Shown in pieces: positions 30,517 to 42,500 of a stretch of DNA of 64,000 bases. Position 1 is the stretch's first letter, and each line of letters begins with the position of its first letter. Under the pieces are notes generated by a model that was not told the DNA's origin, did not search any database, and saw nothing but the letters and a program-made list of their open reading frames with translations. Made by a program: the position numbers and the translations under genes. Source of the stretch: Gavia stellata (taxonomy: Eukaryota; Chordata; Aves; Gaviiformes; Gaviidae); the NCBI RefSeq assembly GCF_030936135.1, contig NC_082596.1, positions 372,001 through 436,000 of the forward strand. Reading direction: 5' to 3'.

Positions 30517-33500
30517 GTGACTGCCGGGCAGAGACCCTCGCTGCAGAAGACGCTGTGCCGGCCCCACGCCACGGGCCGGCCGTGGCGGGGCTGCTCTGCT
30601 GGCACGGTTGTCTCTGCAAGCGAGTCTCGGACTTTGTCTGCCTCGACCATGGCTCGCGCAGGGCCACGCCCTCCTGCTGCCCTCCTGCGCTGCTGGGGCC
30701 TGCACCCTGCGTGCGGCGGGTGTGCGCGGTGCCGACCCGCCTGCGGTGCCCCTGTGCGGGCAGGGCCGGCGGCACCCCCACCCCAGCGCTTCAGGGTGGC
30801 ACCGGGCACCCAGCCGGGTGCCGGAGGATGGGGCCGGCGCCCTTCCCTCTGCCACGGCTGGTGGGGGCTGCGCGTCTGGAGGGTGTCAGCTTGGCGCAGG
30901 GTGCACCCGTGCTGCACAGCCCCTGCTTTGGGGAGCCCCGCGGGCAGCGCCCGGTCTTTTGGCCCCGAGGAGGAGCGTAGGTCTGTGGAGAGCCCGTCCT
31001 GGCACAGCCCTGCCGATGGGGCGAGCAGGGGACGCGGGGGCTGCGCACGGGATGTGGGGGAGACCCGGGCTAGACCAGCTCCCCCTCTCCCCAGCGTCGC
31101 CTCTGGACAGGGCATGGTGGGGAGGGGCGCACCCCAGCCCCACGGCTGCCCCACGGCTGCCCCTGCCCGTCTGGGTGGCTCAACCACCTCTCTCCCCAGG
31201 TGTCCCTGCGGGCTGTCCCTGTCCCGGAGGAGGCGGCAGGAGCCCAGGACACGCTGGAGAGCCTGCTGGCCTGGGTGGCGGACATGGAGGAGCTGGTGGG
31301 CAACCAGAAGCCGCCCTCGGCGGAGGTGAAGGTGGCGAAGGCCCAGCTGGAGGAGCAGAAGGTCAGCAGATCCGGGCTGGCGCGTCCCACCCACGCCGCT
31401 CTCCAGCCGGGGATTAGGGGGCTGGGGGGGCCGGGGGCAGAGCGGCCGTCCTGGGGCTGTCAACTCTCTGCCTGCAGTGCCGGGCTGCGCCGAGGCGGTG
31501 TGGGAGGGAGGGGGGTCCCCGGCACAGTGCTGTGCCACACTGCCTTGCAGCTCCTGAAGCGGCTGCTGGAGGAGCGGAGGCCACGGGTGGAGCTCATCCT
31601 GCAGGACAGACCTGTGCCGCCGGCGCACGGCTCCGGCACGGCAGCGACCGAGGGGAGCGGGAGCCTCTCCGGCCTCAGGGAGAAGTGGGGCAAGCTGATG
31701 CAGGAGGCTGAAGCCAGGTGGGTCAGGGCTGAGAGCTTGGTCAGCGGGGTTGGCAGCTCCGTCCCCGCCTGCACGGGCTCTCATGACAGCCGGCAGCAGA
31801 CTGCGGTGCTGCAACCCCCCCCCACCATCCCTGCGTGCAGCAGCAGCGTGCCCTGCCCTGCTCGAGCCATGGCTGCCTTGGCAGAGGGACTGTCCCTGTC
31901 GCATGTGCCGGGCCTGCACCGTGCCCCACAGACCGCGCTGCCTCCAGCCGTGTGCGGTGCCCGGTTGGTCCCTGCAGCCACCCCGGGGCTCTGCCGAGCG
32001 GGGATCCACCATCGCCTCACTGCACTGCCTGGACGCCGATGCCGCCAGCAAGCGAGGGGCTTGGTCCGGAGCGGTTCAGGCAGGCACGGTGCAGAGCGGC
32101 AGGCGAGGGCTCTGCTTTGGGACAGGCTCTTGCCACATCTCTCCCCTCCTTCCTGGTCCCAGGCTCAGTGGGTCCGTGGCTCTGCGGCTGCTCCGGCACG
32201 AGGCTGTGGAGCGCTGGGGAGAGAGCTGGACCTTCGCTGCCAGCGACAGAGGAGCTCGCTGGGGTCCCGCTGGGCCTGGAGCAGAGCAGCACGGCTGGGT
32301 GCCCCAGTGTGGCTGTGCCAGCGCCCAGCCTGGCTGGCAGGATGATGCCAGGGCAGGGGGGGGTCCTGCCCTGCGGAGGACGGGCAGCCGATGGGTCACA
32401 GAGCAGGGCTGGAGCTGGCGCAGCCTGGCAGGGGCTGCCTCCTCCTGCATCCCCATGTCCCCAGCCCTCGCCGGGAGAAAACGGGACCCTCAGCCCAGGG
32501 CACCTGCAGACTGTCCTCAGGATGCGCCCGGTGCTGCCTGGGCTGGGCAGGGGACGCTGGCCTCACCTCGCTCCTTGCGTTCAGGGTGGGAAGCTTTGGG
32601 GCGGGGAGCACAGGGCAGGGGGACCCCAAATGTAGGAGTTGGCCACCCAGCCCCGTGGCAGGCGGAGAGGAGGCTTTTCCAGCCGGGATCTTGGTCTCGC
32701 ACCTGCGAGGCCCCTGGGGCCGGGGGGCTGTCACCCTCCCCGGCTCACCCAGCCTTCCTGGAGCAGGTACGGCTGCCTGGAGCGGATCCTGCCGGCAGCA
32801 CAGGGCTTCCAGGAGGCCGTGGACTCCTTCCAGGAGTGGCTCAGCGCCACGGAGCGGCAGCTGGCCCAGCTCTGGCATGCCAACGGCTGCGTCAGCCGCG
32901 TGCAGGATGCCCACCGGCAAACCCAGGTCGGAGCCGGGCTGGGTGCGGGGTGGGCTCGGGCACCTGCCACGGCACAGGGCGGCTGGGCAGGCAGGGTGTG
33001 TGGGGCACGGCGAGACGGGCAGAGCCACGAGTGGGGCCATAGGGAGGGCTGGGGGTGGCGATGGGGATGGGGGGACGCCCGTGGGTGCAGCTGGGACGGG
33101 GCGAGTGGCGTCCACGGCAGTCACTGCCACGGGAGCCTCTTGCCCAGGCCCTCTGCGAGGAGATTCGTGGCCGGCTGGGAGAGCTGGACGGCGTCCTGGA
33201 GAGCGGGCAGCGGGTCCTGGAGATGGTGACAGGCAAGTGGGGTTGGCTGGAAGTGGCGACCGCAGGGTCGGGACCACGGGACGTGGGAGGGAATGCCCTG
33301 GGCTGTGCCAGGAATCCTGGGCACTGGGTGTCCTCAGGGTGCTCTGCTCCCCACCAGCGGCGGCCAGCGGCTGTGGGAGCACGGCGTCGCATGATGGGGC
33401 ACACGGCATCCCGTCGGATGGAGAGGGGCCAGGAGAGAACCTGGCTCGTGGGGGTCAGGGGCACGGTGGGACAGGGTGCACCAGCAGCGGGGGGTGGCCG

Positions 33501-36500
33501 GGGAGTTGAATTTTGCCTCCGGCGGGGATGAGGGGCCAGAGCCGGGTCCAGGAGAAGCAGGAGAGGGGCAGGCACAGGGGAAGATCGTTACAGAGCAACC
33601 GTTATGAGGGAGGGAAGGTGTTGGTGCGGCACGTCCCCAGCCCCGGGGATGCCAGCCGCAGCAGCGCTGATGCTGGCCGCGTTGCTGCCACAGGGGAGGA
33701 GGCCCAGCTGGCACAGGAGAAGATGGAGTCCCTGCGGATGCGGTATCTCATCGTGGGCCAGAGCAGTGCCGACACCATGCACCGGCTGGGACAGACCCTG
33801 GAGGCCTCGTCCCACCTGGGCACTGCCCAGGAGGACCTGGCGCTTTGGCTGGGCCGCATGGAGAAGGAGCTGGCCTCCTGGGACAGCCAGCACGGTGGCC
33901 AGGAGCCCCCGGCCAGCACGAGCGACAGGGAAAAGGTGCGGGACGTGGGGCTCTGGAGACTGTCACCCTCTGCCCCCTTCACCACTCCCCGGCCCCGCAG
34001 CATTGCTGCCTGCAGTGGGAGACGGGGAAGTGGGGTCTGGAGGGACACAGCCGGATGGGATATGCCAGCTTATGGCAGAAGATCCCACGCTAACCAGTAG
34101 CAGATGCGCCGGGAGTCTGTGTCCCGGAGAGGCTTCCCCGATGTGCCTGCCCTCCCTGCCGGCACGGCTGACTGCGCTCCTCTCCGCTGCAGTTCGAGCA
34201 GATCCTGGACTCCCAGCTCACCCGCTTGGCTGGGCTCGGCGAGCGGCTGGAGGAGATCGGGCAGGTGCAGCTGGACACCCAGGCGCTCCGCTCGCAGCTC
34301 TCCGATCAGAAGGTGGGTCTGCAGGCTGCTTTGGGCTGGGGTGCGCCCCACTGGTACCCGCACCCCAAAGGGGTGCCCAGAAGTCCCCAGGGGCACTGGC
34401 TCTGTGTCCCCACTCTGCTGGGCTCCCGCGCTGACCACGCAGTCATGCGTGCGTGGACCTGCCGACGTCTCTGCAGGACCTGGCACCCATATGGCTCTGT
34501 CTTCCAGCTGCTCTCCGCTGAGATCCTGCACCACCGGGGACTGGTGGAGCGTCTGCTGGGGATCTCGGACCCACTGCTCCGTTCCTGCTCCGAGCCCTTG
34601 CGGCAGCATCTCCAGGTGAGTGGCCGTGACGGGGCTGCACCAGTGGGTGCTGGGTGGGATGCTGCTGCAGCAGGGCCTGCTTGCGTCAGGGGACGGCCGT
34701 GCCCCGTATCCCCAGCCCTGCGGCAGCGGGGCACACCGGTGAGCCGCCCGTCTCCGCAGCCCTCAGTGCAGGCGCTGCGGGAGCGGACGGAGCAGCTCTT
34801 CCTGCGCAGCGGAGCCTGCACCGTGCAGCTGGAGCACGCGCAGTCCCTGCTCGCCCAGTTCTCCGAGGCCCACGAGGAGCTGTCGCCCTGGCTGGAGGAG
34901 ACACAGGTCGTCGGGGTGCAGCTTTCCCCCAATGCCATCAGCTACGAGGCCTTCAAGGAACAGCAGGCACTGCTGCAGGTGAGGGCAGGGTGGCCCCAGC
35001 CGGGGCATGGGGAAGGGGAAGGGGAAGGCAGGGACAGGCTCTGCCACCCTGCGGGGTCTGGAGCAGAGAGGCGGCGGTGCAGTGTGCGGTCTGCGACCAG
35101 ATGGAGGGGGCACCGCTGCACCCAACGTGCACAAGCACCATCCACCGCGAGCAGAGCCGGCGCGTGGGTACGGTGTCAGTCCCGCGGCAGCACCAGGGTG
35201 CAGCAGGGCACGTCCCCGTATGCCCTGTCCCAGTCCTGTACGTACCCACGGCATTTCCTCTGCCCTCAGTGTCTGCGGGAGGCCATCGCCGAGCACCGGC
35301 CCCTGATGGGGAAGCTGCAGCGCGTCTCGGCGCAGCTGGTGGAGCTGAGCCCGGAGCAGGGTGCCCCGTTCCAGCAGCGCTGGCGGGACGCGGAGGAGCA
35401 GTACTGCCGCATCCGCGAGCGTGTGCGCCAGGCAGCTGCCCTGCTGGAGGACGCCCTGCCGCGTTACAGCCAGGTATGGGGCCGGCACCGGGGCGCTGGT
35501 GTTCCCCGGGGCTTCCCCTCAAGTGACGGGGCTGGTCCTCCCTGCACCTTCCACAGCTGACCGAGCGCATGGACCTGCTGCTGGAGTGCCTGGAGCGGCT
35601 GCAGAGCCGCCTGCAGAGCCAGCCCTCCGTCCGCGGTGATGCGGCCCACCTTCGGGAGCAGATCCGCGAGAACAGCCTGGCCCTGGGCGAGCTGGAGAAG
35701 CTGGGGGTGGCCCTGGAGGCCGTCCAGGCGCAGGGCAGCGAGCTGCTGGCCAGCATGCAGGCAGCAAACTCCGATGCTGCTGCCAGAGGTACTGGCACGG
35801 CCCCTGGGCGGGTGTGCATGCGTGGCAGCACGTCCCCGCGCACGGGGTGTCCCGGCGGGGCTGTGTCCCTGTTCAGGGCTGTGTCAGGGTGCCGGGTCCC
35901 TCGCAGCGCCGCGAGGGGCCCCAGGCCGAGCCCCAGCCCTCTCATGCCCCGCAGGGATCCAGGAGCGGACGGCGCAGCTGCTGTCCCAGTGGGGCTGCCT
36001 GCGGGGCCGCTGCCAGGAGCAGGAGCGCTGGCTGCGGGAGCTGCTGGCCCTGGCCGACCGCTTCTGGCATGGCCTCTCCGAGCTGGCCCTGACGCTGAGC
36101 GACACCCAGCAGCTGGTGCTGGGGCTGGAGGAGGCCGGCGGCGAGCCCGAGGCCATCCGCACGCGACTCCGCACCATGCAGGTACGGGGTGGGGAGGGAG
36201 CCCGGCAGGCAGCCCCGCGGCACGGGCAGTGCCGAGCCCCGTCTCGACCCACAGGCACTGCGGGAGGAGATCGACTCGCTGCAGGGTGAGCTGGACACGC
36301 TGGGCAGCCTGGGCGTGGAGCTGATGTCCTCCTGCGGGGACCCGGACAAGCCCGATGTCACCAAGAGCCTGGACGATGTGAGTGCCAATGGGTGTGGGTC
36401 CAGCAAGGGACAGGGTCCTGGGGGCGTGGGGATGCTGCTCGCGGGGATGGGATATCCCCGGAGCTGAGCCATAACTGGCCCCTGGAGAAGGGGCAGGCGT

Positions 36501-39500
36501 GCTCCCTAGATCCAGTGTCACCTGGATGTCCCAGGGCTGGGCTGGATGGAGGGTGGCTGTCCTGGGCTGGGGTCCCTGCACAAGGGACCATGTGTCTGCC
36601 AAGCCTCACACCCTGCACCGGTGCCCACCATCCCTTGCACCCTGTGGCAGTGCTGGCTGGCTCTTGAACCCTGCGCTCATGCCCACTGGCCCCCCGCGCG
36701 GTGCCGCTGGCCCTCGCGCCCCGGCCCCCCGCGCGGTGCCGCTGACCATCGCGCCCGGCCCCCCGCGCGGTGCCGCTGACCCTCGCACCCGGCCCCCTGC
36801 GCGGTGCCGCTGACCATCACACCCAGACCCCCCGCGCGGTGCCGCTGACCCTCGCGCCCCAGACCCCTGCGCGGTGCCGCTGACCCTCGCGCCCTGCCGC
36901 AGCTCTACTCCTCCTGGCACAGCCTGAACAAGGTGTGGACAGAGCGGTACACCCGCCTCGAGGAGCAGCTCCACGCCTCCGTCAGTTACCAGGAGACCAT
37001 GCAGGTGGGGTGCTGGGGGCCTGCTCAGGCAGACACCCCACATAGGGGCCTGCCCCCCATCTGCGTCACTCTCCCATCCTCACTCGGGGGTGTGAGGGGC
37101 CGTGGGGCCACCATGGTGGTCCCTGGGCATGGCTTAAAGGCAGGACCTGGCAGTGGGGCTGGCGGTGGGCCCGGCTGGGCAGCAGGGCTGTGGGGGGGTG
37201 CAGGACTATAGGGGCGTGGGGCTAGCTGGGCTATAGGGCCATGATGCTGCCGTGGGTGGGGGCTGGCTGGGCTGGGGGTGGGAAATGGGGCTGGCGGGAC
37301 TGTAGGGCAGTGGGGCAGGGAGCAGCGGGGCTGGCCGTGCCCGTGTCCTGCCCCACTGTGACATGCCCACATGGAGGGTCCCCTCAGTGGAGGTGGGGCT
37401 GGAGCACCCTCCGGCCCTCCCTGGGGACCACAGTGGGTCCCAGCCCCACTCCTGGCTATGGGGCTGCAGAGCACAGGGGTGAGCATGCCGGTGCCCCCAG
37501 GAATACAGCTGTCCTGGCAGGGCTGATGTATCTGGCATGCGGGGACACGGATGGGAACAGGGTGGGGGGCCTGCCCCCCCCGACCCCAAGGTCCCTCTCT
37601 GTCCCCAGCGGCTGTTTGAATGGCTGGACACGGCCGAGCTGCGCATCGCGGAGGAGTTCCTTGTCGGCGGGGACCTGGACATGGTGCAGCAGCAGCTGGC
37701 GGAGCTGAAGGTGGGCCGTGCCGCAGGATGGGGCCCCAAGCCCTGGGGTCAGGCAGGGGGGGCAGCAGGGGGGCAAGCGGGATGCTCGGGGCAGCAGTGG
37801 GATGAAAGCGTGGCACGTTGGACGGTGCTGGTACCCCCACGGCACCCGCTCATGGTGGGTGCTGGGTAGCCAAGTCCTGCCCCTGCAAGGTGCCCGAGTG
37901 GGCAGGGATCCCCGCTCTCCACGAGGAGGAGCTCTGGGCACAGGTGCCCGTGCCAAGCTGTGCCATGCCATGCCGTGCTGTGCCATGCCAAACCATGCAC
38001 TGCGTGCCAGACCCAGCTCTGCCATGCCGTGCCACGCCACGCCATTCTGTGCCAAACCAGACCGAGTTCTGCCATGCCATGCCATGCTGTGTTATGCCAT
38101 GCCGTGCCGTGCCAAACCATGCAGTGTGTGCCAAACCCAGCTCGGCCATGTCACGCTGTGCTATGCCAAACCAGACCCAGCTCTGCCATGTCGTGCTGTG
38201 GTGTGCCACGCCTGGTGACACGGCAGACCCCATCTCTGTGTGTGGGGCTGGGGGTTGCCCACACACGGCTGCCCCGCAGGAGTTCAAGAGGGAGCTCTAC
38301 CAGTGCAAGGTGGACGTGGAGAGCCTGCGGCACCAGGGCAGCCCAGGGGGCACGGGGCAGGGGGACCCCCCGGCCCCGCTCAGCGACTTCCGCCAGCGCT
38401 GGGACCGCCTGGAGGAGGAGATCGTCAGCCGCCAGGTAGGGAGGGTGCCCGGCCGGTGCGGGGGCAGTCCCAGGCGCGGGGCAGGGCTGGGTGGGTGATG
38501 CTGTCCTGGGCACGGGGGCTCGGGGGCTCTAGGTGGTGGTGGTGGCACCTGACCTGTTGACTGCACCTGCCACTGGCACAAGGCAAGAGCCACGGCAGGA
38601 TGGATGCACGGGGTGCCGTGTGGGTGCTGGGCGCGTGGTGCCGTGTGGGTGCATGGGGTGCCGTGTGGGTGCTGGGTGTGTGGGGGCTGTGCAGGTGCGT
38701 GGGGTGCTGTGTGGGTGCTGGGTGGGCGTGTCGGGTTGTGCAGGCGCGGGGTGCACAGTGCCCTGCGATGCCTGCGGCACCATGGGCGCATGGGGCCGTG
38801 CGGGCGCTGGGCGCATGGTCAGGGCTGCCATTGCTCCCACCAAACGGCTGCCTGGTTCTGCCCTTGCCGAGGCAGCACCAGCTGGAGGCAGCTCTGCTGG
38901 GCCTGGGGCAGTTCCAGCACCAGCTGGAGGAGCTGCTGCAGTGGCTGTCCCGCACCGCCGAGCAGCTGCAGGGCCCAACGCTGCTGCGCCTCGACCTGCA
39001 GAGCTGCGAGATCGAGCTGGCCAAGCACAAGGTGAGGGTGGCGGCGGGATGGGGCTGCCTGCACACCGTGTCCCGAGCTGCCCGGCTGCTGCCCCAGCCA
39101 TCGGCTGCCTGCTCCGACAGCTGGGCGTCCTTGCGGGGACGTCCCCTGGGGGGGATGTGGCACAGTCCTGCTATGTCCCATGGCACAGGAGGTCCCAGTC
39201 GTGGTCCTCTTGCTCTGGGGCCGCATAGTAGCCGCAGGGTGCTGCCCGGCCCCTCCTGGGCCGTTCGGCCTCCCTCCTCCCGGTGCTGCCATCGAGCCCC
39301 GGGGCAATGGCGTCTGGATCGGGCAGGCTGCGACTTGGGGCGGGCGGCGTGAGAACACGTCCCCTCCTGCGGTGACAGCATGGAAGGAATGAGCTGTCTC
39401 CACGCCTGCCGCGAGGCAGCCAAGGCCGCGGCCGGCGCAGAGCTGCTTCCCCTTGCCTGGGCACGCTCGCGCTGAGTCTGACGCAGGCAAGGTGCTGTGA

Positions 39501-42500
39501 AGCACGGGCCGGCCCCGCGACCGGGGGAGCCATGCATGGGGGGTGGCCCCAGCCTCCTCTGTGCCCTGTGCCAGCAACCTCCCTGCCACGAAGCGGCAAA
39601 TTTGGTGCCTCGCACCTGCCCTGTGCCACGCTGACGATGAGAGCCAGGGTGCTGGCTCTGGGGCATCCCCAGGTGCTGTCCTCCCCTGGCGTGGCACCCC
39701 CCGGACCCCAGCCCTGCGGGGCTGCCGCCGCCATGGTGGCAGCGTTGACGTAGGCAGCAGAGGTGACCCGGGTGCTGGGGGCGAGGGGCTTTGCACGGCG
39801 TAGCCGGCTGGGGACGTGGGGTGCTGGCTGTGACCCTGGCACCCTGTCCCCAGGTGCTGAGGAACGACGTGATGTCCCATGCCCGCACGGTGCAGTCTGT
39901 CAACGAGGCCGGGCAGGGCTTGCTGCTCTCCAGCCTGGGGGAGAGCGTGGAGGGGCTCCAGCGCAGCCTGCAGCAGCTCAACCAGCGCTGGGACCTGGTG
40001 CAGAGTGAGACTGAGAGCCGGCAGCTGGAGCTGGAGAACAACCTCAGCCAGGTATGGGGCACTGCGCACCCGCATGCCGGGGCTGCCCACCGCGGCGCTG
40101 CCCGTTGGCAGGGGCAGCACCGAGCTCCCGCACTGCCCGCAGGTGCAGGACGTCACGCTGGAGATCACGGAGCTGCTGCAGTGGCTGGAGCAGGTGGAGC
40201 TGCAGCTCTTCTTCTCCAAGCCGGCGTGGGGCCACCCAGATACCACCAAAGAGAAGCTCACCGCACACCTGGTGAGCACCGGGGCTGTGCCGGCCCCACC
40301 CTGTGGCAGGGCCGTCCCCGAGTGTCCCTTGCGGGGTGTACATGTGCCCCAAATCCACCTCTCTGCACCGAGGTGCCAAGACCCTTCTCTCCCTTCTCCC
40401 CTTTCCGACGGGGCAAAGCCCTCCCGCACCCCTCCTCTGCCCCCTCCAGCTCCCCTGGGACAGAGCGGGAACCCTCCCCGTCCCCGTCCCCATCCCCCTG
40501 TGGGGCAGTGACCCCAGGGCTCCCTGCGGCCTCTCGGCAGGAGCTATGCAAGGAGATGGAGTCCAAGCAGGAGGCGTATAGCGGTGTGCGGGAGCGGCTG
40601 CAGCGGCTGCAGGCCTCCTGCCACGCTGGCCGGCCCTGCAGCACAGAGCACAGCCTCCGCATCCTGGAGCAGAAGTGGGAAAGCGTCCATGCCGAGGCCC
40701 AGGAGAGGAAGGTGCGTGGGACAGGGGCACCCTGCCCGCCGGGGTGCCGACCCTGCCCTGGCTCGGGGGGCAGCGGGTGCCCATCCCCATCAGCGCCTCC
40801 CCCCTGCCCGCAGGAGCGCCTGGCCGAGGGGCTGACAGTCACCACCGAGTTCCACGGCACTGTGCAGGAGCTGCTGCGCTGGGTGGCTCACGCGGAGGAG
40901 CTCCTCGGCTCCCCTGCACCGCCCAGCTTCGTCCTGGACACCGTCACTGCGCAGATCCAGGAGCACAAGGCAAGTGCGGGCTGAGCCAGCGCGGTGCCCT
41001 CCCGCCTGCCGCCCAGGTGTGCCCCCGCACCAGCCAGCAGCACGCCCTGAAGCCGGGGCTGACTTCATGGGGCTGGGGTTTGCCCGGAGCGGTCCTGTGC
41101 GGCAGTGGCACCAGCAGCAGCACCGGCAGGGAGATCTCCCCTGGGCTGCCGGCGGGACGTCTCTCCCTGCAGCAGCAGAGCGAGTCGGCTGTGCACCCCG
41201 TCCCGCTGCGGGCTGTGCTCGGAGCTCCGCTCCTGCCCCGGGGCCGTCCGCGCACCCCCAGCTGCCTCCGCTCTCCTGTAGGCCCTGGTGAAGGAGGCGA
41301 ATGCCCAGGGGGAAAAGCTCAGCAGCTTGGAGGCTGTTGCGTCTCGCTTGAAGGACTTCAGCAGGAAGCAGGATGGTGCCGTCATCCAGAACCTGGTGCT
41401 GACGGCCAGGGAGCGGCTGAGCAAGGTGCTGCAGCGGACGTCGGAGCGAGGGGCGGCGCTGGAGGAGGCCCGCAAGCGCACCAAGCAGGTACTTGGCGGC
41501 CGTGCCAGGGGACGTGGGTCCTGCAGGGAGCTGTGCCGGTGTAGGGGCCATACAGCTCCGGCACGGGGACCGTGCCGCGCTGGCCCATGGTTTGCGCCGC
41601 GGTGGTGCACAGGCCGTGCAGCTCTGTTGCGTGGCTGCTGCGCCTCATTGTCCGGGCTGCCCTGGCCCCTGCTTTGCACACAAGGGGCCCCCCGCACCCC
41701 TCCCCTCCGTTTCAGTTCAGCGAGTCCCGGCGGCTGCTCCTGGACTGGATGGACGAGGTGGAGCAGAGCTTGGAGGTGCCGCAGGACACTGCCACGAACC
41801 AGGAGGAGATCAAGTGCCAACTGGCTGAGCACAAGGTGAGGGGCCTGCCCTGCTCCCCGGCCCAGCGGAGAAGGGGGGTCCCGGCGGGGGCAGCTGCCTG
41901 GCAGTGGGGAGCAGAGCTGGGGGGTTGTGGGGTGGCAGGGGAGGGGGCTTCCCAGCTCCCAGTGGGACAGCAGTGCCCGGATGCACCCGGCGCTGTGGTG
42001 GTCGGACGCCTTTCCAGGGCTGTCTCTGCAGAGTGGGGAGACCTTGGGTGGGGGGAGCCCCCAGCCAAGGAGCATCGGCACCCCAGGCTGCCCCGTGGCA
42101 CGGGGGGAGGCAGGAGTCTCCCTGCAGCCTGCCAGCCCTGGGGCCAGCACCCACATCCCGGGGGTCCGGGTGGGCTCACCCACTCTGGCCGCAGGCTTTC
42201 CAGAAGGTGCTGCGCTTGAAGCGGCCGGTGTACGAGGCCACGCTGCGGAGCGGGCGGGCGCTGCGGGAGAGAGCCCGACTCCCTGAGGACCTGCAGCCGC
42301 TGGAGGAGCTGCTGGGGGAGCTGAAGGAGCGCTGGGACGCGCTGTGCAGCCGGGCTGTGGAGAGGTGAGCACGGGATGGCGTGGGGTGGGAACGCACAGG
42401 ATGGTACAGGATGGCGTGGGATGGGATATGATGGTGTGGGATGGGATGGGATGGGATCCTGTCCTCTGCTTGCCATGCAGCTCCCAGGCAGAAGGCATGG

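Noticed and set aside
31750-33042. 430-codon + frame overlapping introns and an exon
   Set aside because: Out of frame with the spectrin exon at 32767 and of no recognisable content; GC-driven.
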